Positions 34,635 through 45,555 of a DNA stretch of 64,000 nt are shown one piece after another. How positions within the stretch are numbered: the first letter of the stretch is position 1; every line of letters begins with the position of its first letter. The stretch spans positions 4,528,108 through 4,592,107 of the forward strand of contig CM064434.1 in NCBI GenBank assembly GCA_032690845.1, given 5' to 3'. Under the pieces are notes generated by a model that did no database searches, was not told the origin of the DNA, and worked only from the letters and a program-made list of their open reading frames with translations. Source of the DNA: Eleusine coracana subsp. coracana. Its lineage: Eukaryota; Streptophyta; Magnoliopsida; Poales; Poaceae. Made by a program: the position numbers and the translations under genes.

Positions 34635-36059
34635 TTCCCCAACCCTAGCGCTCGCCCATTCGTCTCCCCCGCGCCGTGCTGCGCCACGCTGCGACCCACT
34701 CCGGCTTACACCTCCTCTCCTCTCCTCTCTCTCCCCGCAACTACACGGTCGAACCCTAGATCCACAGCTGCTCGTCGTCGATGCCCCCTTCGCGAGTAGG
34801 CTTTACAGACCGCAAGACATCTCTTGTTCGCACCACGGCCAGGCACATGGACATCTCCGAGGATGACTGCTTGGAGAAATCTGTTGTTCACTTTATTATC
34901 TTGATTGTGTGTAGAATCTGTTTGAAATCTCCATGTTTCAATGAATTTGAATCTGCTTAAATATTTATTCATTTGGGTTGTCGGGTTTTATGGGCTATTG
35001 GGCCAATCAAGCATGTCATGCTTAACGGGGCGGCATGGCACAGTTAAGTCCGGTCGTGCCATGTCGTGGGCTGATGGTTTGGCCCATGGGCTGCCTCGGC
35101 ATGGCCCAATAAGCATGACGTGCCAGGCTAGCCTGAAACTACGTGCCGGGCTTTTTTAAGGCTTAGACCGTACCGTGCCACGTGTTTGGCTAAATAGGTC
35201 ATGCTTGGATCGGATGTGCGGGCCGGTAAGTGGCATGAGCATGATCAGTTTATGATATGTTAAATAAAATTTATTTTTTAAGTTTACTTAACGTCTAGTG
35301 GTTAGTATGTTTGTTTCTTTCCTTCAAATCATGAGTTTGAACCTCATTCCATCTTTTTTCTCTCCACTTTTTCACCATTTACAACAATAATAGGCCACAA
35401 ATGGTTCATTGGGCTGCCCTGTTAATGGGTTAATCGGGTTGGTCTGATGCATTTAAACAAATTCGTTCTGGACCGTGGGCTGCCTCAGCACAGCCCGATA
35501 ATCATGGTGTACCGGGCCTTTAAGACCCGGCCGTGCTGTGCCAGACCGCCCATCTGACCATCTATATCCGTGCTGTTCGGGGTCCTGCTCATGCTGTCAT
35601 GCCCCAACCCTTGTTCCACGGGGGACGCGCCACACAACACAAGTACACAAGACGTGTGCCATGTCCTTGTTATACTAGAAAACAAATGGTAAACGACTTG
35701 TCACGCCGATCACACAGTATTAAGAGATTCCCGGCGCGGCAACGAAACACGCACAACGATCCCCTCCGTCACTTTCCCAAAGCGCTCTTCGGCGCCAAGA
35801 CCAGCACGCATGCTTGTGTCGCGGTGCAATGCCATGGATGTGAGAGTCATCGGCAACCTTTTGCAAAAACGCCTCTTATACTGTTGAAAGGATTGGACGG
35901 CCATCTAACTTTCCACATGGCCACATATATCGCTAAGCTTAATTTCTGTCCTCGTGTCCATGCATTCAAAAAGTGGGGCCGGGTAAAACGGACACCACGT
36001 AGTGGCGTCAAGTGTCCTTGCGTTGTTAATAATAATCTCAAAGAAAGAAAACAGAAGTC
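34635..36059. other. Intergenic; GGGCC-rich repeat with tRNA-like box
   Basis: 34635-34960 resembles a 5' untranslated or exon fragment (CCAACCCTAGCG, C/T-rich), but no conserved frame was found. 34975-35560 is a GGGC/GCCC-rich repeat. Within it, TCTAGTGGTTAGT (about 35294) and GAGTTTGAACCTC (about 35333) resemble tRNA A and B boxes. Confidence 0.35.
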
Positions 36060-36222
36060 ATTGCATTGTTGCGCCGTGATTACTTTGCTACCAGAGAGTC
36101 CGTTCCTTGTTCACACCAAGTTCACGCCCACCTCGCCGGCGATCTCTCGCGGCCATCTCGCCGGCTTCAGGATCTCTGCGGCTCCTTCGATCGATCGGAA
36201 GCTCCCTACCGGGAGCAAAAAG
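36060..36222 (+). other. Probable non-coding first exon of the gene with coding exon at 52141
   Basis: A C/T- and GC-rich stretch that ends AGCAAAAAG before GTATATG, a good splice donor. The next good acceptor that leads into an ATG-started frame is at 52140. A long frame (35533-36246) runs through it but shows no domain and extends past the donor. The start is approximate, as I see no firm TATA box. The link to the distant exon is inference. Confidence 0.4.
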
Positions 36223-36690
36223 GTATATGTATCCGCACTAGGATAATTGATCTCTTCTCCTCGTCCCACAATTCTCCTGTGTTTGTTGATTGTTATTGCC
36301 GTCTATCTTCCTCCTCCCGTGGTTCTTGTCCTCCTCTTCCACCTCCCTTCTACCAATACTGAAAATGCGGATCCATCAGCACTTTTATTTGTTTGTTGGT
36401 ATAAGATCGAAGCCCTACCAGCCTACCTTGATTGGATGAAACCGAGATGAGAGCATTCCACTTAAATGTTTATTGATCAGGCCAAAGTAATAAAAATGAC
36501 GTTTGCTAATTTTTAGCTGACTGAAAGTTATCATTCTTTTTTATCAACTTTCTAAGTTATGAGTTTTAAATTTAATAGTTAACAATTATTATATCCTAAA
36601 GAAAGATCAAAATATAAACTCACCATCGTCTTAAACCTAGAAAATATGAATAAAAATTGCACCTAAAAAATATGAATAAAAATTGCTTGT

Positions 36691-36693
36691 GAA
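36691..36693. repeat. Left target-site duplication GAA of the CACTA element
   Basis: GAA precedes the left end and follows the right end (52066-52068). Three bases is the duplication size of CACTA elements. Confidence 0.7.
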
Positions 36694-37439
36694 CACAACA
36701 GAAAATATGCACTATACCGGCAGGTCAAACCCGATTATTAGTGACCAATAAGGGCACCACCGCTACACTTCCACAGCTAATAATCAGGATTTGTAGCGGC
36801 GGTCCAGTAGACCCGTCCTTACAGATTTGTTTGTAGGGACAATTAAAAATGTCAACCGCCGCTACAAATGATCTCAGTAGCGGCGGTCAAGTTGCAAGCC
36901 GCCTGCTACTAGTTCCATCTTTAGCGTAGCTGATAACATGACCCACCACTACTTTTAATTCCTAAAAACTAAAATAAAATTACACATTACACCCTGGACA
37001 GTGAACAGTCACATCATACACAAACATACAAGATCACGGAATGCACAGTTCATATCCACAATACATACACAATTTGAAATCATAAAACATCCACAAACGG
37101 GTATAAAAAACCAATTCACACAAATTCTAACTCATAATTGTCCGCTTCCTTATCTCTCACGGGCTCGTATGGTCGTTTCGAGCCACCCTATTCACAAAGG
37201 GTCCTATGCTTCGTAGCTAGGATTCCCTCTTCATAAGAAAACTTACCTTGCAGGCTGATCACCTATCTAAGAAGAAACCAACACAAGTGAGAAATAGTTT
37301 GGTATATTGAATTCGTGCTTAAATGAGTTTTGTCTTGAGAGACGACCCCGTTTCTGATCTCCTTCTATTTCTTCTTCATTGCAGGCCATTCTTTTGCTTT
37401 CCTAGTTGCTTTCTGTAGACAATTTTGTGAACAATTAAT

Positions 37440-38626
37440 AATATAGAATGATTGAATTGTTACATTACCTCTTCAGCAGACTCCTCGAGAAACAACACGC
37501 GTAGTAGCCATAATGTACGCTACCAGATACTTGTTTATAGCACTATAAAATAGACAAAAAATAGATTATAGATAGTATTTTAGGATTACAATGTATATTA
37601 GCAACATAAATGCCTTACCTAAAATTTATGACGGAAGTACATAGCCTTTTTTCATGTATGGTGGCATGCCCCTCCTGCTTTAACGTAGTTCTCCTAAGCA
37701 CTGCTCGATCAACAATAGTATATTGTTAGATGAAATATAACTATATTAGTAAGTTTTACTATATATGACTAACTTACCAATTTATGACGCTCATGATATC
37801 ACTGTACCCACTTTTGTTCATGGCAAAACTGTCGAGCACGAGCATATACACTATTTGGGTATGAGACAAAGGGTAATCCAATGGTCACTTCAATAATGAT
37901 CCAAATAGTTAGTATTTCATTTATTGAGAGCATATAGAGTACAAGACGAAGACAATATTTGAACTTACTTGAAATTGTAGAGGGCCATAATGTATTCTTT
38001 ATCTTGCCACTTCATAAAACAACTATAAATATAAGTTGCAACCTGATGCCAGCTATTGTGAGGTCCTCCTGCACTCGTTTCAGCTCTTCTGGTGTCTTGT
38101 CCTTGTATATAGGATGGTCCATATTGATCTGAGGTTTGATTGTACCTTGATTTATCAACATTGGGTTGATGTACGCGATCTTCTAATCTTTTCTTAAATA
38201 TTACTTTTTTGGAACATAGAACTCATGCTACAAAATAATCAATTTTAGTCATCTAATTAGCATTAATATGTAGAAATGTGTTTTAAAATAGGAAGGTGAC
38301 TGATGGAGGCACTTACATGCACCACAATAAAATGAAGGTGACATCCATCTTTTGAAACTGGAAGATTCAGTGGATATCATCAAAATATAGTCGTACTAAG
38401 TTGCTATCACCTTCATCATTGAATATATGTGATGGAACTTTACAAGGGATAAATTTCACTCCATTGCATGCCTGTATGTACCAGTCGTGGAGCTTTCGCA
38501 TATCCTAGGGAAGGTTCGAGTACATATATTTTGAGATAAGGGGCTTGCCAAACTTGAATACGGGGAAATCCAAATCATCATATGATACAGGTTTACGGGG
38601 ATCTTTGTCCCACCTAGCTGTCTTCC
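37440..38626 (-). pseudogene. CACTA second ORF, distal part with C48 (Ulp1)-like peptidase relic
   Basis: On the minus strand, DFPVFKFGKPLI and MRKLHDWYIQACNGVKFIP lie near 38570-38450. Then come YINPMLINQGTIKPQ (about 38185), EELKRVQEDL, KWQDKEYIMALYNF (about 38010), VYVLDSFAMNKSGYSD (about 37855-37800) and HYGYYACCFSR (about 37510). The order YIMALYNF, LDS, YYxC is that of Ulp1-type (C48) cysteine peptidase regions found in many grass transposon ORFs. Stops and frame changes are frequent. The frame continues at 49765-50052 on the other side of the gypsy insertion. Confidence 0.6.
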
Positions 38627-38631
38627 TCCAT

Positions 38632-39016
38632 TGTGGGATACATGCTCTACGGGTATCCTCATACAAGATTAAGTCGGTAGCCGATCAGGTACTTCATCAA
38701 CAAGGAAGCCGACCGACTCGGCTTGGAGCACAAGACATGTAGAGATAGACTTTCTATGTAAATCCTAAAGGGGTATGACTAGGACTCTTCATGTATCCCC
38801 CTGCCGACCGGATATATAAGGCGATAGAGTAACCCCCATCGAGGGACACACGACACAAGTTTCACAACATCAATACAATACACAGAACACAGGACATAGG
38901 GTTTTTACTCTCATCGAGAGGGCCCGAACCTGTATAACTCGACGTCTTGTGTAACCATCGTAGTTCTTAGTCTTGACGTAGCCCTATATATTTACTGCCG
39001 ATCTCAAGCTTCGACA
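38632..39016 (+). repeat. 5' LTR of the gypsy element, 385 bp
   Basis: Starts TGTGGGATAC and ends CTTCGACA. It contains GATATATAAGGCG (about 38811), a TATA-like promoter motif, followed by the transcribed repeat region. Confidence 0.95.
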
Positions 39017-39017
39017 G

Positions 39018-39037
39018 TTGGCGCGCCAGGAAGGGGA
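39018..39037 (+). other. Primer-binding site of the gypsy element
   Basis: TTGGCGCGCCAGGAAGGGG follows the LTR after one base. The same type, TTGGCGCC followed by CAGGTAGGGG, lies at 63579 in the partial element. The tRNA was not determined. Confidence 0.75.
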
Positions 39038-39200
39038 CAAGGCTCGTCGGGATTCTCCGTCGACTACGATGGGCAAAATTCCCATCATCTAATACTCCCC
39101 GGACTTCAAGATCTCTTTTGGATCGCTCGACTTCACGGTCGGCGACAACGGAGCCCTAGGTCTGGAAAACCATAGATCTGACTCAGCCGCAACCGTCTCC

Positions 39201-41300
39201 ATGGTGCGATCACCGAGTTCGTCCGACATGATCCCCACATTGGTTCCACTCGGATCTAAGGAAGCAGACCCTTCCTTCGGGAATGACTCAGAGTCGGATC
39301 GGTCCTTTGATGAGGACTCGGTCGGATCGGCTTACCCATATCCCCATACTGTTAACATGGTGGATATAATAGATCCTACGGATGGAGACCAAGATGGTGA
39401 CCAAGACGGTGAACAAGAAGGTAACCCCGTCGATGGACACCCGAAGCAACTAGCCGAAGGAGGTCAACAGGAGGAAAAACCCTCCAGTTGATGACTTATC
39501 CGTCGGTCACTGCCGTTGACCAAGAGGGTCGCGCGGTTCACGCAACGCACGCCGACTGGATCTTGGTCTAGACCTCGAAGTGGATGACGTCTAGGTCTAC
39601 CACACTCCTCAGAATAACATCACCGGGGCCAAAACTTTGCTCGACATTCTAATGGTCGACGCGAATTATCAGACCCCTACAATGCAGAAGGCGGTGGCTA
39701 TGCTTAAGGCTGCTGCAGCTCAAGATGTCGCAAAATCTCAGTCGGTCACAAGTTCTAGCCACACATCTTCATGAGGTCGGCATAGGCGTGAAGATCTGAG
39801 AAATTGTCTCAATATCCGTGATGGACGAGACACCATCAACTCTCATTATGAAGAACACACTCGGGATAACTGACGCTATGAGGAAGAACGCTGCGATCGG
39901 AGGATGGACGACCGACGGGACAACTAATGAGAGGACTGCCAAGATCCTCCTCCAAGAGACGACCGCCGGGACGACCGCCGGGACAACCGACGAGAGGATC
40001 GGCAAGATCCTCCTCCAAGGGAGAACCGCGACGACCATCGTCGATGAGATGATCAGGATCGGCGAGATAACAATGATGATGACCATCAGCGATGTCGTCA
40101 TGACGATGATGTTGGTCCACGACACGACCATCGTCCAACTCCATCTCAAGACCGGCATAGGCGGTCGCCGACACCTACTGACGACGAGATAGATGGCATC
40201 AAAGCTTACATCCCTAGGCTTCGCATAGCTTGATGGCCAAAAGGATTCAAGCTGGTTCCCATCGAAAAATATGATGGTCAGACCAATCCCCGAGAGTGGC
40301 TGCATCTCTATAGCACGGCGATCCGGTCAGCTGGAGGTGATTCGTATGTAATGGCTAATTACCTTTCGGTCTTCCTGGACCCAGCCATGCAGATATGGCT
40401 CACATCTCTTCCAGAAGAATCAATCACATCTTGGAGAGACCTCAACAAGAAGCTCATAAAAAGCTTCCAAGCTACCTGCAACCGATCGGGCAACCACTTT
40501 GACCTCAGTCGGATCAAGCAAAAGACCGATGAACCTCTTCATGACTACATCAAGCGATTCTGCACTAAGAAGACTGAGATCCCTAATGTCCCGGATCAAC
40601 AAATTATTGCTGCTTTCCAAGGAGGGATCCGCAGTGATGATTTGGTCTGAGAGATCGGTCGGAGGAATCATGACCTCAAGCTGACCGCTCAAGAGTGCTT
40701 TGAGATCGCTGACAAGTTCGCATCTGGTGAGTTGGTATTAGATGTCATCTGCGGAAAAGGCAAGGAGAAGCGATCAGACAAATCTGAATCCTCCAAGAAG
40801 GACAAGAAGAGGAAGTCTGACAACATGGTTCACACGGTGGATCAATTTCAGAAGAATCCTCGGACGAATCAACCGTCCACCGATGAGCTGCTGAGTGGCC
40901 CATGCCTTTGGCACCCAAAGGGAAACCACAAAGCAAAGGACTGCTATCGGCTGAAGGGTTTTGCAACAGCTGCGCTCAAGGTGGCCAAAGATCCCCCGAG
41001 GCATAATAGCAAAGATAAGACCAAGGACGATGGCGACAAGGACGACTCAGGAGAGTTCCAGGAGCCCCGCAAAGAAGTCAATTTCATGTTCGGAGGCCCG
41101 GATGCCTATGTGTCCAAGCGCAAGCAGAAGCTGGAACTTTGGGAGATCAACTCGGTGGAACTAGCTGCGCCTCAATTCATGAGGTGGTCTAAAATGCCAA
41201 TCACTTTTGATCGATCAGACCACCCCAAACATCTACCAAAGCCGGGTCGATACCCGCTGGTGCTTGCTGCCACGATGAAGGAGGTAAAGTTCAATAGAGT
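39201..41300 (+). pseudogene. Gypsy gag
   Basis: An acidic N-terminal frame starts with ATG at 39201. A region of repeated RDDRRDNRREDRQDPPPRE-type residues follows (about 39900-40040), then the capsid part (KYDGQTNPREWLHLYSTAI, about 40266; SLPEESITSWRDLNKKLIKSF; HDYIKRF). A zinc-knuckle variant C-x2-H-x4-H-x4-C (CLWHPKGNHKAKDC) is at about 40900. Stops include TGA at 40648, where CGA (Arg) is expected. Gag would form cytoplasmic particles around the element RNA. Confidence 0.85.
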
Positions 41301-44300
41301 ACTCATTGATGGAGGAAGTAGTTTGAACTTAATCTTCACCAAGACTCTTCAAGAGCTCGGCCGAGTTCTTGACCTTTCCATGGGATTGTGCCTGGCAAGA
41401 CTTTGGTTCCTATTGGACAAATTAGTCTGTCGGTCACCTTCGGTACTCGTGAGAACTTTAGGATTGAGCGCATTCTCTTCCAGGTGGCAGATTTTGACTC
41501 CGCATATCATGCTATCATCGATCGACCGGCGATGTCTAAATTCATGGCTGTCCTGCATTATCCATATCTCACCCTCAAGATGCCAGGCCCAAACAGAATA
41601 ATCTTCCTCCACTCTGATCTTGGGAATTCTTTCGATTGCGATGTATAGAGTTGTGAGATGGCCAATAAACAGTTGATGTTGTCCGACCAGAAGGAGATCC
41701 AGAGGGCAATCGACATGGAGGAGCAAACTGAAGCAGTGGTTCCAGCAAAGAAGCCTACCAAAGACAAGATTCAGACCGATGATATCCAAACCAAGGAAAT
41801 CATGCTCGATCCTGAGGACCCCGATAAGGCAACTTATGCTAGGGCTAACCTCGACGAGAAATAGGAACTCGCGCTCACTCTTTTCCTCCAGGAAAATAGG
41901 GACATCTTTGCATGGAAACCATCTGACATACCGTGAGTTCCTAGGGAAAAGATTGAGCATGAGTTAAGGGTACCTCTTGGGGCTACCCCAATTTGGTAGA
42001 GGCTTAGAAGATTCGCACAAGACCACAAGGATGCCATGAAGAAGGAGATGGTTAGATTATTAGATGCTAAGTTTATAAAGGAGGTGTATCATCCCGATTG
42101 GTTAGCAAATCCGGTCCTTGTACCCAAGAAGAATAAAGAGTGGAGAATGTGTGTCGATTATACCGATCTCAACAAGGTCTGTCCTAAAGACCCCTTCGCT
42201 CTTTCTCGTATTGATCAAATTGTAGACTCAACAACCGGGTGTGAGCTTTTAAGCTTTCTGGATGCCTATTCAAGCTATCACCAGATCCCATTGAAGGTCG
42301 AAGATCAGATTAAAACTTCCTTTATACACTCTTCAGCGCCTATTGTTATATCACGATGCCTTTCGGTCTAAAGAACACTGGCGCGACTTACCAACGAGGT
42401 ATTTAACGCTGCGTTGCTACTTAGATTGGTCGGAACGCAGAAGCGTATGTTGACGACATCGTGGTCAAGACTCAGAACATCGAAGAACTTCTTTCTGACC
42501 TGGCAGAAACCTTTAACAATCTGAGGCATTATTCGATGAAACTGAATCCTAAGAAGTGTGTTTTTGGGGTTCCATCTGGAAAGCTACTCGGCTACATCGT
42601 TTCAAAACGAGGTATAGAGGCTAACCCGGATAAAATCAAGGCAATCCTTGATATGGGACCACCTAATTCTCAAAGGGGCGTTCAGAAGCTGACTGTATGC
42701 ATGGCATCCCTGAGTCGCTTTATTTCCCGACTAGGGGTTAGGGGGTTACCACTTTTTCGACCGCTTAAAAAGCAGGAGGACTTCGTTTGGACTGAAGAGG
42801 CGCAGTCGGCATTGGACGAATTGAAGGTTCACCTCAGTAATATTCCAGTATTGGTGCCTCCGAAGCCAGGAGAAAAACTTCAACTTTACATATCGACCAC
42901 AACTCAGGTTGTGAGTACTGTTTTGACAGTCGACTGAGAAGAAGAGGGACATATACAAAAAGTACAACACCCGGTCTATTGTGTGAGTGAGGTCCTCGGT
43001 GCCTCTAAAGCAAGATATCAATAGATCTTGAAGTTGTTGTATGCATTGTTGATCACCTCCAGGAAGTTGATGCATTATTTTCAAGCTCATCCAATCGAAG
43101 TCCAGGCTTCCTTCGCACTCAGCACAGTGCTGCACAATCGAGAAGCCAAAGGGAAACATGCCAAGTGGGCAGTCAAACTTGGTCAATATACCATTACGTT
43201 CGCGCCTCGGTCGGCTATAAAGGAACAAGCGTTAGCTAATTTCATTGCCGAGTGGACAGAGATTCAAAATCCTCCTAGTGCACAAGATATCGAGTACTGG
43301 AAAATGTACTTTGATGGATCTCTTCAATTACAAGGAGCTGGTGCGGGAGTCATATTTGTCTCACCCACTGGATAGAAATTTTGATAACGCTGCGGAGTAT
43401 AAAGCCCTCCTACATGGTCTACGCATTGCCGTGTCACTCGGCATCAAGCGCCTTGATGTCTTTGGTGACTCGGCTTTGGTTATTAATCGGGTCACTAAGG
43501 ATTGGAACTGTATAGATGACAATATGAGTGCTTACTGTCAAGAAGTAAGGAAGCTCGAATACAAATTCGATGGATTGAAGGTCATGCATCTTCTTGGGGA
43601 TAATAACCAGGCGGCTGATGAATTGGCTAAGATGGGATCGTCTTGGTCTGAAGTCCTGCCGGGTGTTTTCTTACACAATCTTGATTCCCCCACTATCTCT
43701 CCTCGGCCGAATGTATTAATAAGCATTGTCGTTGATCTTGTTGGTGATGACAACATGGAGGCCGACTGGCACGACCCTCTCATCCAATATTTGGACAAGG
43801 GAACACTGCCTTCGGACCCTAATGAGCAACGGAGATTAGAGACCCCATGCCGAGGATATCTATTGGTGGGAGACCAACTCTATAAAAGAGGAGGATCAAA
43901 CATCTTGATGTGATGCATCTCGATACCAGAAGGCCAAAAGTTGGTAGAGGAAATTCATTTCGGGATATGTGGCAATCATGCAGCTTCCAAGACTTTGGTC
44001 GGCAAGGCTTTCCGGCAAGGGTTTTATTGGCCCACGGCGGTCGAAGATGCACACCAAGTCATTTAGAAGTGTGAAGGTTGTCAATTCTTCACTCATCAAA
44101 CGCATGTGCCTTCACAGCAACTTCAGATGATACCTTTGACTTGGCCTTTTGCTGTCTAGGGGCTTGATATTGTTGGACCTTTCAAGAAAGCGCCAGGCGG
44201 GTTCACTTATTTGTTTGTTGCTATTGACAAATTCACCAAGTGGATTGAAGCAAAGCCGATCGACAAGATAACATCAAAGAAGGCGATTGAGTTTGTCAAG

Positions 44301-45000
44301 GATGTCTTCACTCGGTTCGGGGTTCCTCATGATATCATCACCGATAATGGCACTTAATTCACATCAGTGGAATTCCGTGACTTTGCTGATGAGATGGGAA
44401 TAAAAATCCACTTTGCATCAGTGGCTCATCCTCAAAGCAATGGGCAGGTCGAACGGGCCAATGGTATGATTCTTCAAGGATTGAAGCCGCAGATATTCGG
44501 CAAACTTAAGCCTTATGCCGGTCGGTGGGTCAAAGAATTGCCTTCAGTTCTTTGGGGGCTTCGCACAAACACCAGTCAGGCTACTGGTCAATCACCTTTC
44601 TCATTGGTTTATGGCTCAGAGGCTATGCTGCCGACCGAGGTCAGTCTTGTTTTGGCACGAGTTCAAGCATATGATGAACAACTTTCTGAGGAGAACCGAG
44701 ATATTGATTTGATTCGGTAGAGGAGTTGCGTGATCGCGCTCTTTTTCGGTCAACACTTTACCAACAAGGCTTACGTCGTTAATATGATAAAAATATACGT
44801 AATCGCCAATTCCAAGTTGGAGATTTAGTGCTTTGCCGAGTGCAGTCAACAAAGAACCAGCATAAGCTTTCTCCAAAGTGGGAAGGACCATATGTGGTGA
44901 AGGAAGTCACTCGCCCGGGGGCTTACTGATTGATGTATGAAGACAGTGATGATATACCAAACTCCTGGATTATAAATCAGCTACATCGTTTCTATACTTA
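41301..45000 (+). pseudogene. Gypsy pol: protease, RT, RNase H, integrase
   Basis: Protease motif VLIDGGSSLNLIF at about 41303. Reverse transcriptase from about 42036 (WRMCVDYTDLNKVCPKDPF; catalytic AYVDDIVVKT at about 42443). First RNase H region to about 43020; a second RNase H-like region with YFDGSLQLQGAGAGV (about 43308), AAEYKALLHGL and FGDSALV, a doubling typical of Tat elements. Integrase has the HHCC finger (H, H, KCEGCQFF at about 44073) and a core with GLDIVGPF (about 44162), IITDNGT (about 44340) and NGQVERANG (about 44445). Frame breaks occur at about 41350, 42330 and 43370. Many TAG/TAA codons stand where CAG/CAA or TGG are usual. Confidence 0.9.
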
Positions 45001-45239
45001 GTTATTCTTTTGCATACTTATACATTATTTATGAATGAAACCCCGGTCTTTTTGATGAAAGATTTTTTGATGATTTTCATTCTATATTGTCTCGATTCCT
45101 TAATTCATTTTATTAAACAATTGAGCCAGGGGGCTAGTAATAATGTCCCACCTTGGTCTAACCTTAATTTGGTTTTGGACTATTTTCTGACCGATTTCTT
45201 ATCTTTGAATACTGTCGTTACTTTTTTGGTCTAATGTCT

Positions 45240-45550
45240 ATACATCATGGTTATACACTTTATACTGCACATCAGACTACCACTACACTAAACCCAGAGC
45301 CAAAGTGCGAGAGGTCATGTGTCGATTGGTCGACTCTGCTTGTTATGTGGTTACGAGTCACAACCTAATATGTTAAGGCTGAACAATGCAATTTCTGTTT
45401 CTCAATGACAAAAATGTACTTATGATATTTTTATCAGTCTTCTAAGCTATTAAGCATGAAATTAATTTACATATAGCAAACATTGTATCAGATCATAGAT
45501 ACTACTAATGTTCTCTAGCGTTGCAGGATTTACAACTCCTTTGAAGGAGA
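45240..45550. other. Spacer between integrase and antisense gene of the gypsy element
   Basis: No coding was recognised on either strand. Confidence 0.5.
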
Positions 45551-45555
45551 GGAAG

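Noticed and set aside
35533..36246. 237-codon + frame before the splice donor at 36223
   Set aside because: No domain, odd composition, no promoter, and it runs across GGGCC repeat and the proposed exon-intron border.
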